64,000 nucleotides of DNA from Planctomycetaceae bacterium (lineage in GTDB: Bacteria; Planctomycetota; Planctomycetia; Planctomycetales; Planctomycetaceae), in assembly GCA_017795105.1 (NCBI GenBank), contig CP051247.1, forward strand, positions 868,001-932,000. The letters run 5' to 3'. Below, piece after piece: positions 1 through 8,380 of the stretch. Position 1 is the first letter of the stretch, and each line of letters starts with the position of its first letter. The position numbers were made by a program, and so were the translations under genes. The notes under the pieces are model-generated. The model was not told where the DNA came from and did not search any database. It saw only the letters and a program-made list of their open reading frames with translations.

Positions 1-518
1 TGCAGGAACAGGCAGTTCTCTTTGCCGACTTCGAGCGGCACCTGCCGAATGGCTTCAAGGAACGGCAGTCCTTCGATATCTCCCACCGTGCCGCCAAGCT
101 CGGTGATGACGACGTCGATATCGGGCCCCGCCTGCGAGAAGATCGCCTCTTTGATCTCGTCGGTAATATGCGGAATGACCTGAACGGTGGCCCCGAGGTA
201 TTCTCCGCGGCGTTCCTTATCGAGTACGGCCTGATAAATCTGCCCCGTCGTATAATTCGACGAGCGTGACAGCGGGCTGCTTGTGAAGCGTTCGTAATGG
301 CCGAGGTCGAGGTCGGTCTCGGAACCGTCATCGAGCACGTAAACTTCGCCGTGCTGATAAGGGCTCATGGTTCCCGGATCGACGTTCAAATACGGGTCGA
401 GCTTCTGCATCCGGACCTTAAGGCCGCGACGCTCCAGGAGAAGGCCAACCGACGCCGAGGTGAGACCTTTTCCGAGAGAACTGACCACACCACCGGTCAC
501 GAAAATAAACTTTGTCAT
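1..518 (-). CDS. pyrG: CTP synthase, N-terminal part (cut by window edge)
   Basis: CTP synthase makes CTP from UTP, ATP and glutamine in the cytoplasm. Only the first 172 residues are in the window; the reading frame runs open through position 1. The visible part is the synthetase (amidoligase) domain. It starts MTKFIFVTGGVVSSLGKG, the family's N-terminal nucleotide-binding loop, followed by the KLDPYLNVDPGTMSPYQHGEV stretch (residues ~40-60) and an ELGGTVGDIE motif near residue 150. The glutamine amidotransferase half lies outside. It follows kdsB on the same strand after 167 bp, so both CTP supply and the CTP-using Kdo activation step may be co-transcribed. Start ATG is fixed by the conserved N-terminus. 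Confidence 0.97.
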   Translation of the reverse strand, partial: MTKFIFVTGGVVSSLGKGLTSASVGLLLERRGLKVRMQKLDPYLNVDPGTMSPYQHGEVYVLDDGSETDLDLGHYERFTSSPLSRSSNYTTGQIYQAVLDKERRGEYLGATVQVIPHITDEIKEAIFSQAGPDIDVVITELGGTVGDIEGLPFLEAIRQVPLEVGKENCLFL

Positions 519-685
519 CGCCTGTTTGCTCTGGGGAGGAAGGAAGAAAACCTGATGGGAGGGCGCAGCCGAACGCGGTCCGGCCGAGATTCCTGCGCAC
601 TCATTCGACGAGCGGCATCATTCAGCGGGTAGTGTATCTGTTTGCCGCCGCTCAGACCAGCGGTTGAAACCGACGAATCGAAAAG

Positions 686-1453
686 TCAGTTTCTCGCCTT
701 AAAACGAGCCACAAATGACTCGTAATCGGCAGGTGTATCAATGCCACGTGATGCGTCCGACACCACGGTCACGTGGATCTGGGCTCCCGCCTGCAACGCA
801 CGCAGCTGCTCGAGCTGTTCAATCGTTTCGAGAGACGCCGGAGGCATCTTCACAAACGCCTGGACAAATTCGGCTCGATAGGCATACAGGCCGATGTGCT
901 GCAGCCAGGGCGTCGGCTGCTGAGGGCTGGCTTCTTCGAACCATTCGGCCGGATCGCGATCGCGGGAATGGGGAATCGGCGACCGGCTGAAATACAGGGC
1001 GGCTCCGTTCGAAGCACAGACGACCTTCACGCAGGCAGGATCGTTCAGCTGTTCGACACTCTGGATGGGATTGGCCAGCGTCGCCATTTCGTACTGCTCG
1101 TTCTTCTCAAGTGCTTGAACAACACGGTCAATATGGCGAGGATCGATCTCTGGCTCATCGCCCTGAATATTGACCGCGATGCGACACTGGCTGTTCAGAT
1201 TCTGCAGAGCAACAGCGATACGTTCGGTTCCATTAGCGCACTCACCAGTCATGCAGACCTCTGCTCCGAAGCGTTCGCATTCCTCAGCGATTTCGGTGCT
1301 GTCGGTAGCGACGATGAGACGATTGAGCTGTTTCGCCTTCTGAGCAGCCTGCCAGGTGTGTTCCAGCATCGAACGCCCGGTTTCACGTAGCAGCAGCTTT
1401 CCAGGCAGCCGCGACGATTTCAGACGAGCCGGAATAATTCCCACAACTTCCAT
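686..1453 (-). CDS. kdsB: 3-deoxy-manno-octulosonate cytidylyltransferase
   Basis: Cytoplasmic enzyme that activates Kdo with CTP to CMP-Kdo for lipopolysaccharide inner-core synthesis. The 255-residue length matches the family. The N-terminal PARLKSSRLPGKLL nucleotide-binding motif (residues 8-21), VATDS (48-52) and NIQGDEP (95-101) are all present. AGGAA lies about 10 nt upstream of the ATG. pyrG follows in the same direction, a sensible pairing because KdsB consumes CTP. Its presence indicates that this organism makes a Kdo-containing outer-membrane glycolipid. Confidence 0.96.
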   Translation of the reverse strand: MEVVGIIPARLKSSRLPGKLLLRETGRSMLEHTWQAAQKAKQLNRLIVATDSTEIAEECERFGAEVCMTGECANGTERIAVALQNLNSQCRIAVNIQGDEPEIDPRHIDRVVQALEKNEQYEMATLANPIQSVEQLNDPACVKVVCASNGAALYFSRSPIPHSRDRDPAEWFEEASPQQPTPWLQHIGLYAYRAEFVQAFVKMPPASLETIEQLEQLRALQAGAQIHVTVVSDASRGIDTPADYESFVARFKARN

Positions 1454-1901
1454 TTGTGATTGTTCCTGTGATGAATCCTATTCGACCCAACGAAGATCGG
1501 GTGCCATGCACACGCTCGCGTGGGCATGCTGCGTATTGACTTCAAAACGTCCAACGAAAGCGATGGCTCAGAGTTCTAATTCTGAGTGGCGCTGCCACAA
1601 GAGGCTTGTCTTCTCACACTGCTGAAGAGTTCGCGATCGCCGTCAGTTCTGGTCTCAACGGGAACTGGCTTAACGACACTTAAGATAAGCCTCCTGCTGC
1701 TTTGCAACACAGAGATGACCCCTTCGTGCCATTCTGCCCAAGAGAGTTCGATTTCTTTCGAGACGTTGCCAACCGGCGGCGATTGTAGCAATCGCCGGGG
1801 CGGCCCGATATGATCTTACAGCAACGAAGGAGAATGCGTCGATCTGAAGATGCTCTCAGGATCCGATGGCGATTTGAAACCAAGACTGATGAGGAACCCC
1901 C
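1454..1901. other. Intergenic region between divergent kdsB and sugar dehydrogenase
   Basis: A 448-bp divergent spacer. Short open frames occur on both strands around 1576-1880, but none has a good ribosome site or recognisable protein, so no gene is called. The stretch holds a REP-like palindrome at 1501-1533 (listed separately). It must carry the promoters for both flanking genes, but no convincing -35/-10 pair could be assigned by eye. Confidence 0.5.
1501..1533. repeat. REP-like palindromic repeat, copy 1
   Basis: Contains two CACGC/GCGTG arms around a short centre (cacgctcgcgtgggcat). It matches the reverse complement of 29369-29399 at all but about two of 33 positions, so the two are members of one dispersed intergenic family. 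Probably a REP-type element with a stem-loop; function unknown. Confidence 0.6.
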
Positions 1902-3830
1902 ATGAAGCTCTGCTCTTCACTGCTCGGCTCGCTGCTGCTGGGCGCATTACTGGCGATGCCGGTTCAGGCGGAACAGAACACTCTGACCGAAGCCGAAAAA
2001 CTGGCGGGCTGGGAATTGCTGTTCGACGGCAAATCGGCCGACCAATTCCGAAACTATAAAGCCGACGGCATCAGCGACGGCTGGGTTGTCGAAGATGGCG
2101 TCCTGACCCGGAAGGACAAAGGGGCCGGCGACATCATCACCAAGAAACAGTACGAATCTTTCGAGCTGTCGATTCAGTTCCGAATTTCCGAAGAGGGGAA
2201 CAGCGGACTGATGTTCCACGTTCAGGAAACCGAAAGCCGCCCCTGGCAGACCGGTCCTGAAATTCAGATTCAGGACAACGTCGACGGACACGATCCTCAG
2301 AAGGCTGGCTGGCTGTACCAGCTCTACAAGCCTGCCCGGGCTCCATGGCAGAAGAAAGCCGAAGACGAAGCCGGTCTCGACACCGAGCAGATTCTCGACG
2401 CCACCCGCCCCGCCGGCGAATGGAACGAGATCTATCTTCGCGTCACGCCGAATCAGTCGGAAGTGATGATGAACGGCGTCAGCTATTACCGCTTCCAGAA
2501 AGGGAGCGACGAATGGAACAAGCGGGTCGCCGAGAGCAAGTTTTCTGCCTATGAGAACTTCGGCAAGCCGACGACCGGACACATCTGCCTGCAGGACCAC
2601 AATGATCTGGTCTCGTTCCGGAACATCAAGATCCGTGAACTGCCCGCTGAGAATGAAGTTCCTGATCCGAGTCACGGCGAGTTGAGCGTCAAGCCAGTTA
2701 ATGCTTTCCCGGATCTGACCTGGGAGAACTGGGATGCAGTCGACGAAAAGGGCAAAGTCCGCCCGCTGCGTCCGATCGTCATCACTCACGCCAACGACGG
2801 TTCCGGCCGGATGTTCGTCGCGACCCAACACGGGACGATTCACGTCTTCCCGGAAGGTGGTAAGACGAAGCAGACCATCGAGTTTCTCGATATCGAAGAA
2901 CAGGTCGCCCCGTACACCGCTCGCGGAGCCAACGAAGAGGGTTTTCTCGGACTGGCGTTCCACCCGGAGTACAAGGACAACGGCAAGTTTTACGTCTACT
3001 ACACGTCAGCCGAAAAGGCTCACACGTCGGTCGTTTCGGAATTCAGCGTTTCCAAAACCGATCCCAACAAAGCCGATCCGAAGTCGGAACGCGTCCTCTG
3101 GACACTGGAGCAGCCGTTCGCCAACCACAATGGGGGAACGATTGCATTTGGTCCCGACGGCTACCTCTACATCGGCCTGGGTGACGGCGGCAGCGCCAAC
3201 GACCCGTTCGATAACGGACAGGACAAGAGCACTCTGCTCGGCTCCCTGCTCCGAATTGATGTCGACTCGAAGTCGGGCGATCTGGCCTACGGCATTCCCA
3301 AGGACAATCCGTTCGCCAGCAAAGATGGCCAGAAGGAAATCTACGCTTACGGATTCCGCAACATCTGGCGATTCAGCTTCGATCGTGAAACCGGCGATCT
3401 CTGGCTGGGTGATGTCGGCCAGAATCTGTGGGAAGAAATCGACGTCGTCGAGAAAGGCAAGAACTACGGCTGGAATCGCTACGAAGGCACGCATCCGTTC
3501 GGCAACCGGTCGATGGAAGATGCCGACGACGCGGTCGATCCGGTCTGGGAGTACGATCACCAGGTTGGTAAGTCGATCACGAGTGGCTACGTCTATCGTG
3601 GGCCAAGCGTGAAAGACCTGACCGGCAAGTTCATCTACGCCGACTACGTGACCGGCAAGCTGTGGGCACTCGATTACGATGTCGCCAACAAGAAGCTGAA
3701 GGGCAACTACAGCATCGAATCGGACAAGATGCCGGTGCTGACCTTCGGTGAAGACGAAGACGGCGAAGTTTACTTCTCCATCGAAACGGCCAATGGTCGC
3801 GGCATCTACAAGTTCGCCAGCAGCAAGTGA
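1902..3830 (+). CDS. Exported DUF1080 + PQQ-type sugar dehydrogenase fusion
   Basis: A 642-residue exported protein. Residues 1-23 are a signal peptide (MKLCSSLLGSLLLGALLAMP, then a VQA cleavage site). Residues ~30-245 form a DUF1080 (3-keto-disaccharide hydrolase, concanavalin-like) domain with the typical GWELLFDGKS start and a GPEIQIQDN core. Residues ~265-640 form a glucose/sorbosone dehydrogenase beta-propeller with FVATQHGTIHVF, EGFLGLAFHP, FGPDGYLYIGLGDGG and YAYGFRNIWRFSFD blades, typical of PQQ-dependent aldose dehydrogenases. Expected role: periplasmic oxidation and breakdown of sugars or glycans. AGGAA sits 5 nt before the ATG. The substrate cannot be told from the sequence. Fusions of these two domains are common in Planctomycetota (family knowledge). 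Confidence 0.88.
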   Translation: MKLCSSLLGSLLLGALLAMPVQAEQNTLTEAEKLAGWELLFDGKSADQFRNYKADGISDGWVVEDGVLTRKDKGAGDIITKKQYESFELSIQFRISEEGNSGLMFHVQETESRPWQTGPEIQIQDNVDGHDPQKAGWLYQLYKPARAPWQKKAEDEAGLDTEQILDATRPAGEWNEIYLRVTPNQSEVMMNGVSYYRFQKGSDEWNKRVAESKFSAYENFGKPTTGHICLQDHNDLVSFRNIKIRELPAENEVPDPSHGELSVKPVNAFPDLTWENWDAVDEKGKVRPLRPIVITHANDGSGRMFVATQHGTIHVFPEGGKTKQTIEFLDIEEQVAPYTARGANEEGFLGLAFHPEYKDNGKFYVYYTSAEKAHTSVVSEFSVSKTDPNKADPKSERVLWTLEQPFANHNGGTIAFGPDGYLYIGLGDGGSANDPFDNGQDKSTLLGSLLRIDVDSKSGDLAYGIPKDNPFASKDGQKEIYAYGFRNIWRFSFDRETGDLWLGDVGQNLWEEIDVVEKGKNYGWNRYEGTHPFGNRSMEDADDAVDPVWEYDHQVGKSITSGYVYRGPSVKDLTGKFIYADYVTGKLWALDYDVANKKLKGNYSIESDKMPVLTFGEDEDGEVYFSIETANGRGIYKFASSK

Positions 3831-3855
3831 CGCGGTGAACCCTGATCAAAGGAAC

Positions 3856-3889
3856 GCTGGGATCCGCCTTGGGGCGGTCCCAGCCTACT
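3856..3889 (+). terminator. Hairpin after the sugar dehydrogenase gene
   Basis: Arms gctgggatccgcc (3856-3868) and ggcggtcccagc (3873-3884) pair over 12 bp with one bulged base, and are followed by a short ctactttt run. It lies 25 bp after the stop codon. The T-run is weak, so this may be a helper to the stronger terminator just downstream. Confidence 0.55.
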
Positions 3890-3906
3890 TTTCAGAAGGC
3901 GCAACA

Positions 3907-3943
3907 AAAAAAGCATCGCCAGAAAACCTGACGATGCTTTTTT
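3907..3943. terminator. Bidirectional intrinsic terminator
   Basis: Arms aaaaaagcatcg (3907-3918) and cgatgctttttt (3932-3943) give a 12-bp stem with a run of A on the left and T on the right. It can therefore stop transcription from the sugar dehydrogenase (plus) and from the tRNA-Leu (minus), which converge here. Confidence 0.85.
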
Positions 3944-3950
3944 AATGGAG

Positions 3951-4034
3951 TGCGGACGAGAGGAGTCGAACCTCCACTCCCGTAAAGGAACACGGACCTG
4001 AACCGTGCGCGTCTGCCAATTCCGCCACGTCCGC
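3951..4034 (-). tRNA. tRNA-Leu (anticodon CAG)
   Basis: An 84-nt class II tRNA on the minus strand. The acceptor arms GCGGACG and CGTCCGC pair over 7 bp, with A as discriminator and no encoded CCA. The D-arm region reads GCGGAATTGGCAGACGC. The anticodon stem CACGG/CCGTG encloses the loop TTCAGGT, so the anticodon is CAG (reads CUG). A long variable arm and a TTCGACT T-loop follow. This is the only tRNA seen in the window. Confidence 0.95.
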
Positions 4035-4288
4035 AGAGCAAGGTGGGGCATGTCGCCCAACACCAATTTATGAGCGATATCGCTCAAAGGCAAGGGAAGT
4101 ATACCGAGATCTTTTACAGAGACAAGTATCGGCGGGATCAGTTCGGGGCTGCGAAGAAAATTCGATGATTTTCGCGTTCTGAAGCGAACGGACCGCCCAT
4201 CAGAATCTCGTCCCGCATGATTCGAACGAAAACTGGAAAATCGATCAAAGTCCAGGCGATCCTCCCTCAATCAGAAGGAATCCGGCAC

Positions 4289-5644
4289 ATGAAACGTCGA
4301 CAGGCGCTCTCTACCATTCTCGCAGCTGGTTCTGCCTCCCTGCTTCCGCGGATCACGAGTTCCGCTGCCAAAGTCGCTGCGAATGACCGGATTCAGGTCG
4401 GCGTCATCGGACTCGGCTCCCGCGGCTTCAACCTGATCGACGATCTTCTGGCTCAGCCGGACGTCGAGATCACGATGATCAGCGATCTTTACAACGAGCA
4501 CTATCGGGATCGGGAATGGGGTAAAGGGCCACGTTACGGCTTCGAGCCGGCTCGCGAGAAAATCCAGCAGCACGCCAACAGTCAACGGAAAAGCGGGAAA
4601 GCTCAGCTGTCAGGCAACCTGACGACGACGCTTGCTGCATGGGACCCGAGTGCGATCGAGGACCTGGACGCCGTGGTGATTGCCACGCCGGATCACTGGC
4701 ATGCGACGCTCACACTCTGTGCGTTGAAGAACGGAAAAGCGGTTTACTGCGAAAAGCCGGTCACTCACACATTCGCGGAAGGTCAGGCGGTCTACCGTGA
4801 AGTCGCGAAGCAGAACGCGGTGTTTCAAACTGGCTCTCAGCAGCGATCAGAAGACGTGTTCCAGCGAGCGGTGAACCTCATCCGCAATGGACATCTCGGA
4901 AAAGTGACGCGGTTCGAAGTCGGACTGCCCCCGGGCTACGATCAGCCGCAAGGCGATCCGACGGTCACGGAGCCCCCGGAAGGAGGATCTTATAACGTCT
5001 GGTGTGGACCGGCGGAGCCTCTTCCCTACATGCGGGCCCGGCATCATCGCTGGTGGCGGGGGAATCGCAATTTTGGCGGTGGCGTGCTGATGGACTGGAT
5101 CGGGCATCACAACGATATCGCTCACTGGGCGCTCGGCTTCGAGACTTCCGGGCCCATCAAAGTCGAGGCCAAAAACTGGACGATGGCGGAGACACCGGTC
5201 TACAACACGCCGCATCACTACGAGATCGAAAGCATCTATTCAGACGGCACCGTGGGAGTTGTTTCGGACCGCTTCCCTGTCGGCACTCGCTTTGAGGGTG
5301 AGAACGGCTGGTTGTTCGTCACCCGCGGGAAAATCGAGGGCTCGAACAAACAATGGCTGGCGAAAGACTTTGAGACGGGCCCAAAGAATGTGATGACCTC
5401 CCCCGGGCACATGCGGAACTTCATCGATGCCATCCGCTTCGGAAAGCCAACGATCGCACCGGCTGAGCAGGCCCACCGATCGATCACCCCCGGACATCTT
5501 GGTTACGTCTCTCACGCGATCCAAAAGCCGTTGCAGTGGGATCCGGTCGAGGAAGTGATCGTGGGCGATCCGGCTGCCGACAAGTTGCTCAAAGCGAATT
5601 ATGACCGGGAACGCTCCGCCTGGGACTATCTGAGTAAAAGCTGA
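4289..5644 (+). CDS. Gfo/Idh/MocA family oxidoreductase, Tat-type signal
   Basis: A 451-residue NAD(P)-dependent sugar or polyol dehydrogenase-like protein. The N-terminus MKRRQALSTILAAGSAS looks like a twin-arginine export signal, so it probably acts outside the cytoplasm. The Rossmann motif GVIGLGSRG follows at residues ~38-46, and the family's CEKPVTHT motif (catalytic-site Lys of EKP) lies near residue 157. WWRGNRNFGGGVLMDWIGHHND follows in the C-terminal domain. The ATG at 4289 was chosen over an in-frame ATG 72 nt upstream because the signal begins there and AAGGA is 10 nt before it. The substrate is unknown. It stands alone, between tRNA-Leu and the pterin dehydratase gene. Confidence 0.87.
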   Translation: MKRRQALSTILAAGSASLLPRITSSAAKVAANDRIQVGVIGLGSRGFNLIDDLLAQPDVEITMISDLYNEHYRDREWGKGPRYGFEPAREKIQQHANSQRKSGKAQLSGNLTTTLAAWDPSAIEDLDAVVIATPDHWHATLTLCALKNGKAVYCEKPVTHTFAEGQAVYREVAKQNAVFQTGSQQRSEDVFQRAVNLIRNGHLGKVTRFEVGLPPGYDQPQGDPTVTEPPEGGSYNVWCGPAEPLPYMRARHHRWWRGNRNFGGGVLMDWIGHHNDIAHWALGFETSGPIKVEAKNWTMAETPVYNTPHHYEIESIYSDGTVGVVSDRFPVGTRFEGENGWLFVTRGKIEGSNKQWLAKDFETGPKNVMTSPGHMRNFIDAIRFGKPTIAPAEQAHRSITPGHLGYVSHAIQKPLQWDPVEEVIVGDPAADKLLKANYDRERSAWDYLSKS

Positions 5645-5752
5645 AGAACCTGCCGACTGACTGGATCTCGAAATCTGGCCGTCTTCCTGTAGAATAGTAG
5701 TAGCGACGTCCGAAGAGTTTTAAACTCGGCACAAGCGAATAAGGAGAAACAG

Positions 5753-6115
5753 ATGGCCCAGACTTCCGAACAGCTGACTTCCAAGAAATGCGTCCCTTGT
5801 GAAGGGGGTGTCCCCAAGCTGACTGAGCAGGAAGCCGAAGCCCAGGTGAACCAGCTCGAAGGCTGGTCCATCTGCCACAATGGAGAACGGATTCGCAAAG
5901 AATGGAAGGTCCGGAACTTCATGGCCGGAATGAACTTCTTCAACGAAGTCGCCGAGGTGGCCGAGACCGAAGGACACCATCCCGATCTGCGGATCTGGGG
6001 ATATCGCAACGTGGAAATCGAAATCTGGACCCACGCAATCGGTGGACTCTCCGAGAACGATTTCATTCTCGCCGCCAAGATCGACCAGCTTCCCGTCGAG
6101 CTGCAGGGCAAGTAG
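5753..6115 (+). CDS. 4a-hydroxytetrahydrobiopterin dehydratase
   Basis: A 120-residue pterin-4a-carbinolamine dehydratase that regenerates pterin cofactor after aromatic amino acid hydroxylation. The family signature EGHHPDLRI (HHPD at 75-78) and WTHAIGGLSENDF (His94) are present and supply the catalytic histidines. There is a strong AAGGAG ribosome site 7 nt before the ATG. An N-terminal extension of about 15 residues with two Cys (13 and 16) precedes the domain. No phenylalanine hydroxylase gene is nearby. Confidence 0.93.
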   Translation: MAQTSEQLTSKKCVPCEGGVPKLTEQEAEAQVNQLEGWSICHNGERIRKEWKVRNFMAGMNFFNEVAEVAETEGHHPDLRIWGYRNVEIEIWTHAIGGLSENDFILAAKIDQLPVELQGK

Positions 6116-6122
6116 CCGACGG

Positions 6123-6854
6123 CTACTCGTGGTCTGGATCGCCCAGTTCGCGGAGATACTCGGCGAGCTCGGTTTCGAGTTCGAGCATTTTTTGCCAGCT
6201 CGGCCATGGAAGACGGGCAGTAGAGTCGTCGACCGATTCTGATTTTTGTTCGCCGTTACCGTTGCCAGTGTCCCTCGACTGCAGAACCTGCAGGAGCGTA
6301 TTGTGCACGTAGGCGAGCAGATCAGACAGCTCGCTCCGCGAGTGGAGCGTGGTTAAATCGGGCAGCGGAGGTCGGCCGCCGGGAAACGGAGCAGCCGGGT
6401 GGCCGTGGTCATCGAACAGTCCCATCGTATCGAGACCGGCCGCACCATGTTCATCCTGAGCGAGATCGGCATTCGCCTCGGGCAGAGTATTTCCTGTATC
6501 GATCAGTCGGTGATGCTCGAGCGCGTTGCGATGCAGTTCATCGCAATGCTCAGTGATTTCTTCCGGGGAACCAAACAGAAGCACGCAACGGCCGATGGTA
6601 ATGAGATCGCCGGGACGAAGCACTGTCATCTGAACCGGCAGCCCGTTTACGCGCGTGCCGTTCGTACTTTGCAGATCGGTCAGAATGACCCGATCGCCAT
6701 CCTGCTGGACCTTCACATGGCAACGGCTGATGCGCTCATCATTGAGCTGAATTGCGTTCTCTTCTTCACGACCGATCGTAAAGGGAACTCGGAGTCGCGG
6801 GTAGCATTGGCCCCGCTCGAGCCCCTGAATGACCTGTAGCGAAATTGTTTTCAT
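6123..6854 (-). CDS. FHA domain protein
   Basis: A 243-residue protein. Residues ~5-100 form a forkhead-associated phosphothreonine-binding domain with the hallmarks FTIGREEENAIQL, ISRCHVKV and STNGTRVNG. The remaining ~140 residues look unstructured and acidic, ending in a short Leu/Glu-rich helix (WQKMLELETELAEYLREL). No signal peptide. Likely a cytoplasmic adaptor in Ser/Thr kinase signalling, which is abundant in this phylum, but no kinase is next to it. It converges on the pterin dehydratase with only 7 bp between the stops. A GTG 15 nt upstream is an alternative start. Confidence 0.86.
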   Translation of the reverse strand: MKTISLQVIQGLERGQCYPRLRVPFTIGREEENAIQLNDERISRCHVKVQQDGDRVILTDLQSTNGTRVNGLPVQMTVLRPGDLITIGRCVLLFGSPEEITEHCDELHRNALEHHRLIDTGNTLPEANADLAQDEHGAAGLDTMGLFDDHGHPAAPFPGGRPPLPDLTTLHSRSELSDLLAYVHNTLLQVLQSRDTGNGNGEQKSESVDDSTARLPWPSWQKMLELETELAEYLRELGDPDHE

Positions 6855-7148
6855 CGGGTTTGCTTTCACGCGTTTTCGTACAGCGTCTGCGCGCCCAACG
6901 AATGGCTTCCCTGATCAGCGGTTGTTCGAGACGCATGCTGAATGCTGGACGGGCGTGCCAGAGAACCCGATTGGAGAGACAAGCGGCAGTTCGCAGACGA
7001 AATCAGCTGAGAGCGGCGAACGGATGCTGTCACCGAACGCTGCCCTGCTCTCTGGACTGCAAACAGAGTAACCCAGAACGCATCGATCGGCTACTCCGCA
7101 TCCGTGTTTTTCCGCACCAACCGGCCCCCGATCGAAGGCCAACGCGAC

Positions 7149-8165
7149 TCAGTTCGAAATGAGCGACTGCGAGCGAACGAGCGGTTCCTTGGGGGAGGCG
7201 ACCGTTTCGACAGCCGGAGTCGGAGATTCGACCATCTGCTCGAAAAAGGACGTCAATCGCTGATCATACTGTTCCGGGTCCCGGGACCGGGCTCCGTTAT
7301 GAGCCGCCCGTGGCACGAGCCAGAGATCGTCGCACTGCGTGCCGAGCATGTTTTGAATGCGTTGCGAGATCGTTGTCGGAACGTAGCTGTCGTTCATACC
7401 GGCAATCAGCAGCACTCGTTTGCCACGGACCTTTGTGAACGGGTCCGACGAGTTCAAATAGCGGCAACCTTTGCGGAACTGCTGGGCCCAGAACGCGGCT
7501 TTGAGCGTGATGTAGATATGCCACATCGACCCGCGCATATTCACGATCCAGCCGGGAACAATCAGCCGGACCCAGCGATGAATGTAGTGAGCAATCAGCA
7601 GATCGTTGGTGTAGGAACTGTCTGCGGCGATGAACGTGATGTCATTCAGAGAGGAAGCAGCCATCAATGCCACTGAACCCCCGCGACTGACACCGAACAC
7701 GCCAATCGGCAGATCGCTAAAGGCGGCCTGATCCCGAACCCAGCCGAGAACGGTTTTCAGATCGTCGACTTCGTATTCCGTCACCCAGTGCAGCGAATCG
7801 TACTTCTCGAGTCGATCGCTTTCGCCCTGGTTCCGGAAGTCGAACGAAACGACGATATAACCGGCGTCGATCAGCCCCTGGCAGTATCTCACGGCTGACC
7901 AGTGACTGGCGATCGTTTCAGGGCAGAACACGACCAATCCGCGAGGCTCTTCACCTTCTGGATGATAAATGCTGCCGCGAAGCGTCAGACCATCTTTAGT
8001 CGTTGCTTCGAAGGGCGTCGCCTGCTTTTGCGGCTCGGTCGGCTCAACGCGGAACGGTGGCATGCGATCGAGCAGTTCCATCCCTTTGCGACCGTAGTAC
8101 AGGCGAGAAGCCAGGTCGACAACGACGAACAGCACAAGGGCGCCGATGAGGATCTCAAAAAACAT
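7149..8165 (-). CDS. Membrane-anchored alpha/beta hydrolase
   Basis: A 338-residue serine hydrolase. Residues 3-19 (FEILIGALVLFVVVDLA) form an N-terminal membrane anchor. The alpha/beta-hydrolase core runs from about 55 to 310: oxyanion region VVFCPET, nucleophile elbow GVSRGG (Ser160), acid region IAGMNDSYVP, and catalytic His in AAHNG. AGGAC is 7 nt before the ATG. The last ~35 residues are a tail of no recognisable domain. Substrate unknown; esterase or peptidase activities are both possible. Confidence 0.84.
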   Translation of the reverse strand: MFFEILIGALVLFVVVDLASRLYYGRKGMELLDRMPPFRVEPTEPQKQATPFEATTKDGLTLRGSIYHPEGEEPRGLVVFCPETIASHWSAVRYCQGLIDAGYIVVSFDFRNQGESDRLEKYDSLHWVTEYEVDDLKTVLGWVRDQAAFSDLPIGVFGVSRGGSVALMAASSLNDITFIAADSSYTNDLLIAHYIHRWVRLIVPGWIVNMRGSMWHIYITLKAAFWAQQFRKGCRYLNSSDPFTKVRGKRVLLIAGMNDSYVPTTISQRIQNMLGTQCDDLWLVPRAAHNGARSRDPEQYDQRLTSFFEQMVESPTPAVETVASPKEPLVRSQSLISN

Positions 8166-8380
8166 ATGCCTGTCCTAAGGCCGTTTCCCCAGAGAGCAAT
8201 CTTGCCCTGCGGGGTCTGCAGACGTCAAATTGTCACTGGAACCCAGTGTGTTCGGAACTCCCTGGAGTCCATTCCCAATTCAGAGTCGAACCGAAGGTGA
8301 TCCGAATCCGAGCCAGAAACAGGTTTGCAGGTGAACAGTTCCACGCTTTCCAGCTTAACACACTCGTCTGGAAGTCGATA

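Noticed and set aside
1576..1883. Several 67-75-codon open frames on both strands
   Set aside because: Mutually overlapping, no good start context, no recognisable protein.
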